IMG/VR virus record: IMGVR_UViG_3300014839_000001
Location: 1-61,917 of that record
Strand: one strand, 5' to 3'
Source of the DNA: a virus
Length of the DNA: 61,917 bases
Shown here: positions 6,713 through 14,014 of the stretch, piece after piece
Numbering within the stretch: the first letter of the stretch is position 1
Layout of the letters: each line of letters opens with the position of its first letter
Position numbers and translations under genes: made by a program
Notes under the pieces: model-generated
Seen by the model: only the letters and a program-made list of their open reading frames with translations
The model's database searches: none
Told to the model about the DNA's origin: nothing

Positions 6713-8779
6713 ATGCGAGCGACTGGGCACGACGCACGCACGATTGAAGACGCGATACGCGTTTTGTATTACGGTTCCCGCATGCGCGAGCATGCGCGCG
6801 ACGGATACCCTGAACCGGGAACAAATCAAACGCGGCACGTTCGAGAATATGCCGATGGACGCGTTGACGCACGATTGTCACGCGGCGAGGTTTTCAGCTA
6901 TGGCCCGCATTTCCCGCTGTTTCATTTCATACCCGCTAAAAAACGGCACCCTGCCGTTTTTGTTATCAATGGCGATATATGGCGTGGCCCGCAAAGCCGC
7001 ACAAGTGAACATCAAGCAGACACGCGGCGAATCATCGGACTAACCTTTGCCGCGTCCGTGATTATCCCGTTTTCAGCGCTAGACGGCGCAGGGATCGATT
7101 TAGATTCTATTCGACCGATCGATTCGCGCCCGGACAAGACATGGGCAGAAAAGCATTATGTCAACGCGCCCGATTTTGACGCGTTTGAAACCGCGCTCAA
7201 AATGAAAGAAACCGATGAGCGAAAATCGACCGATTATCGCGGCGAGCCCTGCGCAGAATACGGGACGTGGTCACGTACTTATACCTGGAAAATCGAAGGC
7301 CATACCTTTACTCGTGTTATCAACCGCGCGTGTTACGATTACTCGGACGGCGGTAGCTGGAAATGTTCGGACGATTGGAACAGTCCTGTTTCCGATCATC
7401 GCTATATCAACGGCGGAACAATTGAAAAAGATGCAGACGGCTACTATTTTGAAACGCGGCACCATCGGCTCGGAGATTCGATATTTTCAGCGGTGCGGCA
7501 CGAACGGCTAGCTAGCAGGTTTGCGCAACCGTTTGAATCGAACCGGGACAACGCGCGAGAAACCGTCACGCTGTTTTCATTCGAGGACAGTTATCGCTAC
7601 GATTCAGACGAGGGAAAACCTCATGAAGCAGGCGCGAACGGTTTTTGTATCAATTGCGAGTTACAACTATTTGCTGACGTGACAAAACATCGGCGGGCGC
7701 GATACATATCCTCGTTCGATTCAAACGAGCGGCAACCGCTGTATTTTTTGGCGCAATTACCGCGCGGAAAAATAGAAACCGTCGATGCAGCGATCGACGC
7801 ACTAGCACCGCGCGCCGTTCACGCTGCAATAGCTCGCGAGCGAGAAGTGTTACGGCAGGGTGATATTTTTTACATTCGCACCGATACGGATATGTCCGAG
7901 CTTACCGCGCGAGGATTTATATCCCGCGCACGGCTAACGCAATGGACGCGCGACGCTATCCCGAAACGCGGCGAGGTAGGTTTTCATAAACCGCTCACTG
8001 CAAAACAGCGCCGCGCGATGATGCGCTACGCTCGCAAGCTATACCGCGAACGCCGCGCCGAATTACATACTGCCACGGTTGCAGACTACAATGGTCAGCG
8101 GTTCCCGTTTCAACCGCGCACCGATGCAAACTCCCGCAAACACTGGCGAGACATTCGAAACAGCTACGCGGCCGAATTGACACGCGCGCAAGCCGAATTG
8201 AAAACCGCGCTATGGCGTTTGCCCGCTGCACCATACGGTTACGGCGCTTATCAATCCGGCGCTTATGCGCAAACCGATCATGAAACATTCGAACGCAAAC
8301 AAGCGGCACGCGTGCGGAAATGGAAACGACATATCTACTATGCGCGCCAATCACTAGCACGAGTACAAAAGGACGGTGCGCACGATTCGCTCGGTTTTAG
8401 AAACGCGCGACACGCACGGGACATATATCGAAAACGTGAGGGATTCGCACTAGCGCAATGGCGAGACGCGTTATTGTCCGCACGTTTGAAATTCGAGCCG
8501 TTCGCACTAGCGCATAGCGAATTCAGACAAAACGAGCGCGAGCGAGTGCGCAATGCGTTAGCTATCTACGGCACCGCGCATAGCGCGACTGAAATAGTCC
8601 GCGTGCGCGGCGGTGCTACATACGCGCGCGGGATAGCCCGGCATGTTCCCGATCTTGAGCGCGGGCGCAATGGCGGGCGCGATCATTCTCCGCTAACGTT
8701 AGGGGATGGAGAAACGTTTTATCTAGCGGTGCGCAACACGGTACCGCGTCAGAATCGGCCGCACGTCCGAAACGCGTAA
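6713..8779 (+). CDS. large protein of unknown function (688 aa)
   Basis: The largest gene of the plus-strand island begins at ATG 6713 after GGGAGG. The protein is Arg-rich (about 12 percent by eye), especially in its C-terminal third (RRAMMRYARKLYRERRAEL, ERKQAARVRKWKRHIYYARQ), with an aromatic, acidic N-terminal half. A block PLYFLAQLPRGKIETVDAAI...HAAIAREREVLRQGDIFYI resembles conserved unknown phage proteins I have seen; FCINCEL may bind metal. A long helical, basic C-terminus suggests nucleic-acid contact. No enzyme motif is clear. Codon choice leans to CGC/GCG, unlike the minus-strand genes. It could be a host-takeover or DNA-binding factor; that is inference. Confidence 0.85.
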   Translation: MRATGHDARTIEDAIRVLYYGSRMREHARDGYPEPGTNQTRHVREYADGRVDARLSRGEVFSYGPHFPLFHFIPAKKRHPAVFVINGDIWRGPQSRTSEHQADTRRIIGLTFAASVIIPFSALDGAGIDLDSIRPIDSRPDKTWAEKHYVNAPDFDAFETALKMKETDERKSTDYRGEPCAEYGTWSRTYTWKIEGHTFTRVINRACYDYSDGGSWKCSDDWNSPVSDHRYINGGTIEKDADGYYFETRHHRLGDSIFSAVRHERLASRFAQPFESNRDNARETVTLFSFEDSYRYDSDEGKPHEAGANGFCINCELQLFADVTKHRRARYISSFDSNERQPLYFLAQLPRGKIETVDAAIDALAPRAVHAAIAREREVLRQGDIFYIRTDTDMSELTARGFISRARLTQWTRDAIPKRGEVGFHKPLTAKQRRAMMRYARKLYRERRAELHTATVADYNGQRFPFQPRTDANSRKHWRDIRNSYAAELTRAQAELKTALWRLPAAPYGYGAYQSGAYAQTDHETFERKQAARVRKWKRHIYYARQSLARVQKDGAHDSLGFRNARHARDIYRKREGFALAQWRDALLSARLKFEPFALAHSEFRQNERERVRNALAIYGTAHSATEIVRVRGGATYARGIARHVPDLERGRNGGRDHSPLTLGDGETFYLAVRNTVPRQNRPHVRNA

Positions 8780-8802
8780 CAAACACGAGGGAGAAACAAA
8801 AC

Positions 8803-9012
8803 ATGAAAACCGAAACACTGAAACAAACAGCCAACACGCAAACAGCCGCTCCCGCATGCGCTACGTGCGGCGATACGCTCGCACCGTCTGGCGCATGCCT
8901 CAACGCGGGCGCATGCCTGAACGCGGACACGGACGCGGCACGACGCGGACGAGGGGATAGCCAAAAATTCGCTATCCCGTCTGCATGGAATGCGCGGGGT
9001 ATGGTCGATTGA
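8803..9012 (+). CDS. small protein with CxxC and a tandem duplication (69 aa)
   Basis: ATG 8803 follows GAGGGAG. CATC and a duplicated GACLNA-GACLNA segment are present; the DNA duplication is about 15 bp. The Cys pairs could bind zinc. It follows the 688-aa gene by 23 bases. Confidence 0.65.
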   Translation: MKTETLKQTANTQTAAPACATCGDTLAPSGACLNAGACLNADTDAARRGRGDSQKFAIPSAWNARGMVD

Positions 9013-9034
9013 CAAACCGCGCCAGATAGTCAGT

Positions 9035-9069
9035 ACCACTGCGAGCCCGCCATTGTGCGGGCTCGTGGT
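9035..9069 (+). other. hairpin with CATTGT loop
   Basis: CGAGCCCGC (9042-9050) pairs with GCGGGCTCG (9057-9065) around a CATTGT loop, with extra ACCA/TGGT pairing outside. No T-run follows, so attenuation or mRNA stabilisation is more likely than termination. The same hexaloop occurs in the terminator at 10056-10081. Confidence 0.55.
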
Positions 9070-9153
9070 ATGCCTGCGAGCTATCGAGCGGTGCGCGCTC
9101 GGATCGATCGGGCGCGTATCGCTGGAATGCTAGCAACCGGAAACGAGGGAGCT

Positions 9154-9375
9154 ATGAAACGAGCCGATGAGCCCGTGCCGAACATGTTCGCTAGCGGCGC
9201 TGAGCGCTCTCCTAACGTGCCCGCGCTCGAATCGCGGCCAACCGTACCGGCCGAGCGTATCTCCGAGCTACAAGCCGCGATGATGCGCGCGCAGCTCACG
9301 CAGGCACGCGCCCGAGCAGGCTACCGATCGCATTCTCAGCGGTATAAGCCGGAAGGGGATTCTAAGCGATTCTAA
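9154..9375 (+). CDS. hypothetical protein (73 aa)
   Basis: ATG 9154 is chosen for its GAGGGAG site five bases upstream; the frame is open further upstream without one. It is a basic, helical C-terminal region (AERISELQAAMMRAQLTQAR). No family recognised. Confidence 0.6.
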   Translation: MKRADEPVPNMFASGAERSPNVPALESRPTVPAERISELQAAMMRAQLTQARARAGYRSHSQRYKPEGDSKRF

Positions 9376-9816
9376 ACAATTGAAATTCGAGCCGTGCTAG
9401 TACCTTCGGCCGCGTTCGCTACGCGTTAGCGTCGTTTTCAGTGGCGTTTGCGTTGATTCTGGCGGGATTGTCAAACGAGGGAGGGAGAACTAACGAGCGG
9501 AAACAGTGAAAACCTAGCGTTTGACCGTCGTTGGTAGCAGTTTCGCCGCTGCATGCGTTCGCGCGCATTCTTGAAATCGCTCGAAAACGGCCGCGGTGTT
9601 GCCTGCGCTGGCAACTATGCCGACGACGACCGAAAATCGTGTTACCACGCTAACAGAATTTCAATACAGTTACCGAATGCCCTTTACGTTGTCATTGTTG
9701 ACAACTTTCCAAAGTGAAATACCACAACACTAAATTGAAATGAAAACTGCCCATCCCTGACACTGGCAAAATCGGTGAAAATTTTGGGCCGATGGAAAAC
9801 GAAAGGAAACAAAACA
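9376..9816. other. non-coding stretch with repeats
   Basis: No gene is visible in these 441 bases. The stretch holds an inverted repeat GTTGTCA/TGACAAC (9688-9705, 4-base spacer), one copy of the 32-bp direct repeat (9757-9788) and a change from CGCG-rich to AT-richer DNA. It probably carries the promoter for the 65-aa gene at 9817. Confidence 0.5.
9757..9788 (+). repeat. 32-bp direct repeat, copy 1
   Basis: It starts CTGACACTGGCAAAATC and ends GAAAATTTTGGG. An exact second copy lies at 10870-10901 in the same orientation. This copy ends 28 bases before the ATG at 9817. Confidence 0.85.
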
Positions 9817-10014
9817 ATGGAGTCACACACTCAAAGAAACAAGCAGGCCACGAGGGAAGCGCTTTACGACGATCCGTTTGTCAGTGACGCTGACTACGGC
9901 ACGCTAGTCGAACAAGCGATCGAGGACGACGAGACGGAAGCGCTACGGCTTGAGCGCGAAGAGTATCGCCATGATGAAGAGCTGGAAGCTGAAGGGCTCG
10001 ATTATTTGTCATAA
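9817..10014 (+). CDS. hypothetical acidic protein (65 aa)
   Basis: ATG 9817 is preceded by AAAGGA. The protein is very acidic (LVEQAIEDDETEALRLEREE, EELEAEGLDY) and could be a DNA mimic or a small inhibitor, which is inference only. It is the last plus-strand gene and ends 41 bases before a terminator. Confidence 0.65.
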   Translation: MESHTQRNKQATREALYDDPFVSDADYGTLVEQAIEDDETEALRLEREEYRHDEELEAEGLDYLS

Positions 10015-10055
10015 CGCGCTGAGAGCATTTTCACAAACATAGCCAGTCAAGAGAG

Positions 10056-10081
10056 CGCCCGCATTGTCGGGCGTTTTCTTT
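10056..10081 (+). terminator. rho-independent terminator
   Basis: CGCCCG (10056-10061) pairs with CGGGCG (10068-10073) around CATTGT, followed directly by TTTTCTTT. It ends the rightward operon. Confidence 0.85.
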
Positions 10082-10124
10082 CGGCGTTCAAAATGCTCGG
10101 CGTTGAAATTGCCCTACCTGCCGT

Positions 10125-10451
10125 TCAAAACAGATGCCCACAAAAAGGGCATTTCCTTTTGCGGCCAGTAGCCCGCTGCCCTGCCGGGTGCGGCTTATCC
10201 CAAACTTCCAAGTTCTTTTGTCGATTATCGTCCCGCTGCCCATTGACGTGATGCACATTTTCATTTTCACGTAGCGCCCGACCAAGCTTAGCGGTCATTA
10301 CTAACCGATGCTCTACTTCCCAAACTCCCGGTTCGACTTGACAATTCACATAACCGAGTCGCGTAACCGTTCGCGGCATCGCCGCGATCTCCTCCATTGT
10401 CCAGCTACGAGAATACGCAGGCTTGAACTGTCTAGCACTGCTCTGTCCCAT
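10125..10451 (-). CDS. HNH homing endonuclease
   Basis: The HNH signature is visible: VEHRLVM, LGRALRENENVHHVNGQRDDN, RQKNLEVW, and a C-terminal CPFCGH zinc pair. It is a free-standing mobile endonuclease of about 108 aa, placed between converging terminators. ATG 10451 is preferred; a GTG at 10469 in frame is the alternative, and neither has a strong ribosome-binding site. Confidence 0.88.
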   Translation of the reverse strand: MGQSSARQFKPAYSRSWTMEEIAAMPRTVTRLGYVNCQVEPGVWEVEHRLVMTAKLGRALRENENVHHVNGQRDDNRQKNLEVWDKPHPAGQRATGRKRKCPFCGHLF

Positions 10452-10495
10452 GCCGTTAGAATAGCACACAGGCGTTCTAAGCGGTACTCTAACGA

Positions 10496-10521
10496 AAAGG
10501 CCGGGGAATGTCCCGGCCTTT
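10496..10521. terminator. bidirectional rho-independent terminator
   Basis: AAAGGCCGGG (10496-10505) pairs with CCCGGCCTTT (10512-10521). TTTCTGTTTC follows on the plus side and CCTTTTCGTT on the minus side. It isolates the HNH gene from the genes transcribed leftward from 12.5 kb. Confidence 0.75.
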
Positions 10522-10695
10522 CTGTTTCTGCGCGTCAGCGTGGCGTTCAGTTAGCTCAGCGTTCGTTTTACCCCTCCTACCGTTACCCCCGGTACCTATT
10601 TCCTCCCTCGTTGAAATCTACCGGCCTAGCGTATCACACAAATAAGTGAATTTCAACTCTTTTTTTGTGGTATGATCCTGGGGTTTGAAATAGAA

Positions 10696-10719
10696 CAGCC
10701 CCCTCTTGCGAAGGGGCTG
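10696..10719 (-). terminator. possible leftward terminator
   Basis: CAGCCCC (10696-10702) pairs with GGGGCTG (10713-10719). On the minus strand it is followed by TTCTATTTC, a modest T-run. It lies downstream of the 28-aa membrane gene. Confidence 0.4.
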
Positions 10720-10869
10720 CTCGTTGCCTGTGCTCACATCGTCGCCACGACGGAGCCGACAGGCGTGCCCGCGCGAGGGAATTGCGCGAGCTACGGCGCG
10801 TCCCGCCGCATGGGACGCATTCCGTACCGAGCCAGTGTAGCACCGGGCCAAGAAGCTGTCCAGTTCTCT

Positions 10870-10901
10870 CTGACACTGGCAAAATCGGTGAAAATTTTGG
10901 G
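10870..10901 (+). repeat. 32-bp direct repeat, copy 2
   Basis: Exact repeat of 9757-9788, 1.1 kb away and in the same orientation, again non-coding. It lies immediately 3' of the 28-aa minus-strand gene. Confidence 0.85.
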
Positions 10902-10907
10902 GCTCGG

Positions 10908-10994
10908 TCATCGAAGGTGGTGCCCATCCCAAAAAAACCGTATCATCGTGATCCATAGCCCAAGACCGATTGCCGCAAAAATGTATTGCCACAT
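10908..10994 (-). CDS. tiny membrane protein (28 aa)
   Basis: It reads MWQYIFAAIGLGLWITMIRFF and then a basic DGHHLR tail: one predicted membrane span with the positive end inside. Its ATG overlaps the stop of the 62-aa gene (TGATG), and GAGGAA precedes it. Function unknown. Confidence 0.55.
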   Translation of the reverse strand: MWQYIFAAIGLGLWITMIRFFWDGHHLR

Positions 10995-11182
10995 CAGAGT
11001 TTCCTCGCTTCGGCTGCTCGCACTTGCCGCTTGCTCACTGAAACGACATAGCCCCAAGCGTCACGGATTGTCACTACCCGCGCACCGATAGCGAGAACCA
11101 CGCTCGGGCGAAACGTTGCGTCGTAGGCAACTCGATCGCCCACCTTGATGACTCGGCCGTTTTTCAATTTCATCTGTTTCAT
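10994..11182 (-). CDS. hypothetical protein, KOW/SH3-like (62 aa)
   Basis: ATG 11182 has a strong GAAGGAGGG site. GRVIKVGDRVAYDATFRPSV, then ARVVTIRDAWGYVVSVSKRQV, looks like a small SH3-like beta-barrel, as in many phage proteins that bind RNA or protein. The open frame continues upstream into the tmRNA gene but translation starts here. Confidence 0.7.
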   Translation of the reverse strand: MKQMKLKNGRVIKVGDRVAYDATFRPSVVLAIGARVVTIRDAWGYVVSVSKRQVRAAEARKL

Positions 11183-11207
11183 CGTTCCCTCCTTCGGCGT
11201 TTGAAAT

Positions 11208-11556
11208 TGGAGTAGGGGGGAATCGAACCCCCGTCCGCGAACGCTATTGCCAATCACTTTCCTAACAGCTTTTTTGGGGGCGTGTGTGCCCTCCACCATC
11301 TTGTCTTTCCAAGATGCCAGTTCAGTCTTTCCCGAACCCGCCAGCTCTGTCCGAGCAGGATCAGCGATTGGTGCTGGTTACGCTGAAACCAGGGCCGACT
11401 CGGAGAGGAACGCTTCAATTTCAACGATCCCCCGAGCTGCCTCGTTTGCTACTTCGTCTTTCGCATTCACATTGTCCAATTCAGGACTTGATGCGGTAGG
11501 CCGCAACCCGCTGTAAGTAACTGCCACATTACGCCACGTCGAAACCGATCTACCCC
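11208..11556 (-). ncRNA. ssrA: tmRNA (trans-translation RNA)
   Basis: The 5' end GGGGTAGATCGGTTTCGACG and the 3' end GGGGGTTCGATTCCCCC-CTACTCC-A form the tRNA-like domain. The acceptor stem GGGGTAG/CTACTCC pairs over 7 bp and contains the G3-U70 pair read by alanyl-tRNA synthetase. The CCA is not encoded. Inside is a tag frame beginning ANEAARG (GCA at 11449) and ending ESALVSA before TAA (11380-11378), 23 residues. The tag's EIEAFLSE stretch resembles the tag of mycobacteriophage Bxz1. The RNA would rescue stalled ribosomes and mark the nascent peptide. Confidence 0.93.
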
Positions 11557-11565
11557 GAGTGACAA

Positions 11566-11685
11566 TTGAGAGACGAACCGAGAGGAGTCGAACCTCTCGC
11601 CCGGCGTCAGCCTCGAACCCTCTGAATGGGCGTCCATGGACTCGGCCTTAGCATCCGGCGTCTCAGCCTTGTGCTCGTCTCTCAA
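11566..11685 (-). other. tRNA-like hairpin upstream of tmRNA
   Basis: An 11-bp inverted repeat (TTGAGAGACGA/TCGTCTCTCAA on the plus strand) encloses a perfect T-arm, AGAGG-TTCGACT-CCTCT, plus possible GGC-TGAC-GCC and CCC-ATTCAGA-GGG stems. A T-arm match of this quality suggests a degenerate tRNA or a structured tmRNA leader. A canonical acceptor stem cannot be fitted, so no anticodon is assigned. Confidence 0.45.
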
Positions 11686-11701
11686 TCTTGCTGCCATCGT
11701 A

Positions 11702-12475
11702 CTACTTGCTCTTCTTCTTGGCAACTGCTTTCTTCGGCTTCGCGGTGCCACGCTTAGCGGCCTTCTTAGCCGCTACGGGCTCGGCCTTGCTCTTGCTGCC
11801 CTTCGGCCGTCCACGCTTCGCAGCGGGCTTGCTGGCCGCTTTCTTCGCCTTGCTGACTGTGTTCTTCCTGTTGGTGCTCGCCTCGTGCTGGCCGGTGCCA
11901 GTAACGAAGTCGAATTTCACGCGGGAGATGTTCCAGCGCAAGAGAGCCTCGGCCTCAGCCTTCGTGTACTTCTTGCCGGTTGTAGGGCTCGTCTTGAAAA
12001 GCTGCTGCGCGTCGGGCTTCAGTAGCTCGAAGCACTTGTCAACGTTGCCCCTGAACTTGCGGACAGCCTTGAGAATGGTCTGCCGGTTGCCCCGCTGTCC
12101 ACCACTCCACTCGGCCTTCCAGTCGATCGATTTGTCATCGATCAGATTACGACCGCTCGGGCCGTCTGCCTTCGGCTTTGTCACCTTGACAGCTTTCTTG
12201 ACGTTCTTGCTTCCAGCCGGTCGTCCGCGCTTCTTGGCAACCTTCTCCGCCTTCGCGGGAGCGCTCTTCTTCGCAGTCTTCTTCGCGGACGACTTCTTGC
12301 TAACTGACTTCGCAGGCGCGGCTGACTTCTTCGCGGCACCCTTCTTCTTGGCAGGAGCCGCCTTCTCGCTCTTGCCGTGGTTCTTGATTGCGTCCTGAAG
12401 CTCGGACGCGCTCATTGCCTTGTAGCCCTCGATGCCAAGCTGCTTCGCCTTGGCCCGGATTTCAAGTGTTCCCAT
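11702..12475 (-). CDS. histone-H1-like DNA-binding protein with SAP-like domain and AT-hooks
   Basis: The 257-aa protein has an N-terminal SAP/Rho-N-like helix pair (IRAKAKQLGIEGYKAMSASE), a Lys/Ala-rich PAKKK repeat region, a first AT-hook KRGRPAGSK (about residue 85), a globular centre (residues about 110-190) and a second AT-hook KRGRPKGSK before another Lys/Ala tail. Such proteins coat or compact AT-rich DNA. GGAGGTTTGAAAG precedes ATG 12475. It lies directly upstream of the tmRNA gene. Confidence 0.85.
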   Translation of the reverse strand: MGTLEIRAKAKQLGIEGYKAMSASELQDAIKNHGKSEKAAPAKKKGAAKKSAAPAKSVSKKSSAKKTAKKSAPAKAEKVAKKRGRPAGSKNVKKAVKVTKPKADGPSGRNLIDDKSIDWKAEWSGGQRGNRQTILKAVRKFRGNVDKCFELLKPDAQQLFKTSPTTGKKYTKAEAEALLRWNISRVKFDFVTGTGQHEASTNRKNTVSKAKKAASKPAAKRGRPKGSKSKAEPVAAKKAAKRGTAKPKKAVAKKKSK

Positions 12476-12552
12476 CTTTCAAACCTCCGTCTCGCTTGTC
12501 ATTGTCGAAAACTCACTGTGCCCCGGAATGATACCGCCTTTTCATTCCATTG

Positions 12553-12921
12553 TCAAACACGAAACTGAAAATGGCATTCGATCGCGGCCGTTGCTGCCTT
12601 CTTGTCGATCTCGGTCACTACGAGCTTGATCTGTTCGACCCGACCGCTATCCAACTCAGGCGCAAGCAGCTCTGCCGAAGCCCTGCGAATGTAACCCATG
12701 TGAATACCTTTGAGCGATGCTGCTTTGTCATCGGCGACCACAACCATGACCGCATTCGGATCAAATTTATTGTCCGGCTCTCGTTCGAGCCTTACGTGAA
12801 ACGGGCATACTCGCATGAGCTTGTCTCTGCCGGTAGCCGTAACGTGATGCTCTAGCCCCACGGCAGTCAATTCGATGTCCCATTTCTTTCCTACCTTCTT
12901 CTGTGCTGTCTTGCGCGCCAT
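12553..12921 (-). CDS. HIRAN-domain protein (122 aa)
   Basis: VRLEREPDNKFDPNAVMVV and GYIRRASAELLAPELDSG are the hallmarks of the HIRAN domain, which binds 3' DNA ends or DNA damage structures in helicases such as HLTF. Here it is almost the whole protein. ATG 12921 (MARKTAQKK) has AAGGGAAGC upstream; the longer open frame has no site. It may act with the nearby superfamily II helicase. Confidence 0.85.
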   Translation of the reverse strand: MARKTAQKKVGKKWDIELTAVGLEHHVTATGRDKLMRVCPFHVRLEREPDNKFDPNAVMVVVADDKAASLKGIHMGYIRRASAELLAPELDSGRVEQIKLVVTEIDKKAATAAIECHFQFRV

Positions 12922-13052
12922 TACCGCTTCCCTTCCCGGCACCACGCAATTGTCAAGCAACGCTCGCGCCCGCCGAAGAACGAATAATAAACCATGCGGC
13001 AACCGCAACATAGATGACGATACCGCGCCCTAATTGGAATGAACTTTTTCAT
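12921..13052 (-). CDS. Cys-rich small protein (43 aa)
   Basis: MKKFIPIRARYRHLCCGCRMVYYSF...CREGKR. ATG 13052 follows GGAGGGCGCA and shares ATGA with the upstream stop. The CCGC and later cysteines may bind zinc. Its stop overlaps the start of the HIRAN gene. Confidence 0.65.
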   Translation of the reverse strand: MKKFIPIRARYRHLCCGCRMVYYSFFGGRERCLTIAWCREGKR

Positions 13053-13330
13053 TGCGCCCTCCTCGGTCTGCCTACTTTCATTGTCTTGAAAATTCCCTCG
13101 ATCTCCTTGACTTGCGCGGGGGAGTATAGCCGAAAACTCAGCTCTCCCAATTGTACTCGTTTCGCTTGTGGAATTCGACCCGCTCTTTCCAACCGCTTGA
13201 TCCACGAAATGTCTTTGCGCACAACACGCGCAAGTTCCCCGATTGTCAAGTAGTCGCTGAACCGCTCGGGCTTGATGTGGCTGGTGCGCGGAGTACGCGA
13301 AGGAAAGTGCGGGCCGATTCGCTTTTTCAC
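13049..13330 (-). CDS. MerR/excisionase-like HTH protein (93 aa)
   Basis: The start is GTG 13330, sharing GTGA with the upstream stop. DYLTIGELARVVRKDISWIK, LERAGRIPQAKRV and the FRLYSPAQVKEI stretch give the winged-helix pattern of MerR/Xis-type DNA binders. No effector domain is present. It could bind operator dyads such as those at 4598-4762. Confidence 0.75.
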   Translation of the reverse strand: MKKRIGPHFPSRTPRTSHIKPERFSDYLTIGELARVVRKDISWIKRLERAGRIPQAKRVQLGELSFRLYSPAQVKEIEGIFKTMKVGRPRRAQ

Positions 13331-13515
13331 GATTCTTCCAACCTCTTCAGAATCATGTTCGTGTACGGGTCTTCTGGGTCGATGTATGCCAGCATGCACA
13401 AGTCAGCCATACCGGGATTACCGATCTCGGCAAACGCTACCGCTCGGGCTCGTTTGAGCCCTTCGGGGTCAATGCGCGCGTCGGGTGACGGCTCAGCGTT
13501 GTAGATTCTGTCCAT
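13327..13515 (-). CDS. hypothetical protein (62 aa)
   Basis: The protein MDRIYNAEPSPDARIDPEGLK...LKRLEES is acidic and helical, in a coupled series (GTGA to the next gene). No family recognised. Confidence 0.65.
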   Translation of the reverse strand: MDRIYNAEPSPDARIDPEGLKRARAVAFAEIGNPGMADLCMLAYIDPEDPYTNMILKRLEES

Positions 13516-13516
13516 G

Positions 13517-14014
13517 CTAGCCCGCCAACCTTTTCTTCAAGTTGGCAACCTCATCCGTATCTTCCCTGCCCTTCGGCGTGAATTTCAAGTACGGCGCATT
13601 CGGGGTCACGATAAACGCAGACTCAATCTTTTTCAAGTCAAGTTTGCCTTCCTTGACCAGCTCATCGATCTTGGCCGGGTCAACTGTAATCTTGGCAATT
13701 TTCAAGAAACCGGCTTTGCCAAGAATCTTCTTCAGCTTGCCGTCATCCCAACGCGATCGAGACGCACAAACAAGTGAAATTGTATAGTCCGGGCGAGCAA
13801 CTGAGGGCAAGTTGTGAACGGTCATGAACTCTTTGACCGCTTGCTGAAGCGTTGTCACGTCGTCTTTTGTCGCAGAGTAGTCATACTCCTCTTCCATCTT
13901 TGCTTCAATTTCAGCAATCAGCTCCTTGTTCTCTTCGATCAACTCAATGGCCTGAAGCAGCTCTTTCTCGGAGGCGATTTGCCAACTCCCGTCTTTGCTC
14001 TGCTTTGGTGACAT
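13517..14014 (-). CDS. coiled-coil protein, possibly Gam-like (165 aa)
   Basis: AAGGAAACACA precedes ATG 14014. The first third is a coiled coil (SEKELLQAIELIEENKELIAE), then a globular region (RWDDGKLKKILGKAGFLKIAKI). The layout resembles host-nuclease inhibitors of the Gam type but identity is not clear. It overlaps the helicase gene by 71 bp and is followed by regulatory genes. Confidence 0.65.
   Translation of the reverse strand: MSPKQSKDGSWQIASEKELLQAIELIEENKELIAEIEAKMEEEYDYSATKDDVTTLQQAVKEFMTVHNLPSVARPDYTISLVCASRSRWDDGKLKKILGKAGFLKIAKITVDPAKIDELVKEGKLDLKKIESAFIVTPNAPYLKFTPKGREDTDEVANLKKRLAG

Larger units (their letters stand above)
10522..10907. other. non-coding stretch between the HNH gene and the small membrane gene
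   Basis: No supportable gene. It contains a hairpin CAGCCCC/GGGGCTG (10696-10719) that could terminate leftward transcription, and the second copy of the 32-bp repeat (10870-10901). Confidence 0.5.

Noticed and set aside
10618-10992. Open frame on the minus strand (124 aa) overlapping the membrane gene
   Set aside because: Frame without a good start; contains terminator-like hairpin and repeat; amino-acid composition is unlike a real protein.
11467-11751. Open frame on the minus strand (MAPRSRRKQL..., 94 aa)
   Set aside because: It runs into the 5' half of the tmRNA and through the tRNA-like hairpin, with no ribosome-binding site; openness comes from structured RNA.
11688-12398. Plus-strand 236-aa hydrophobic frame opposite the AT-hook gene
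   Set aside because: Antisense shadow of Lys/Ala-rich codons on the minus strand; no start signals.
13049-13399. Longer start (116 aa) for the MerR-like gene
   Set aside because: GTG 13330 overlaps the upstream stop as GTGA, the prevailing coupling in this operon; the longer frame overlaps the 62-aa gene by 73 bases.
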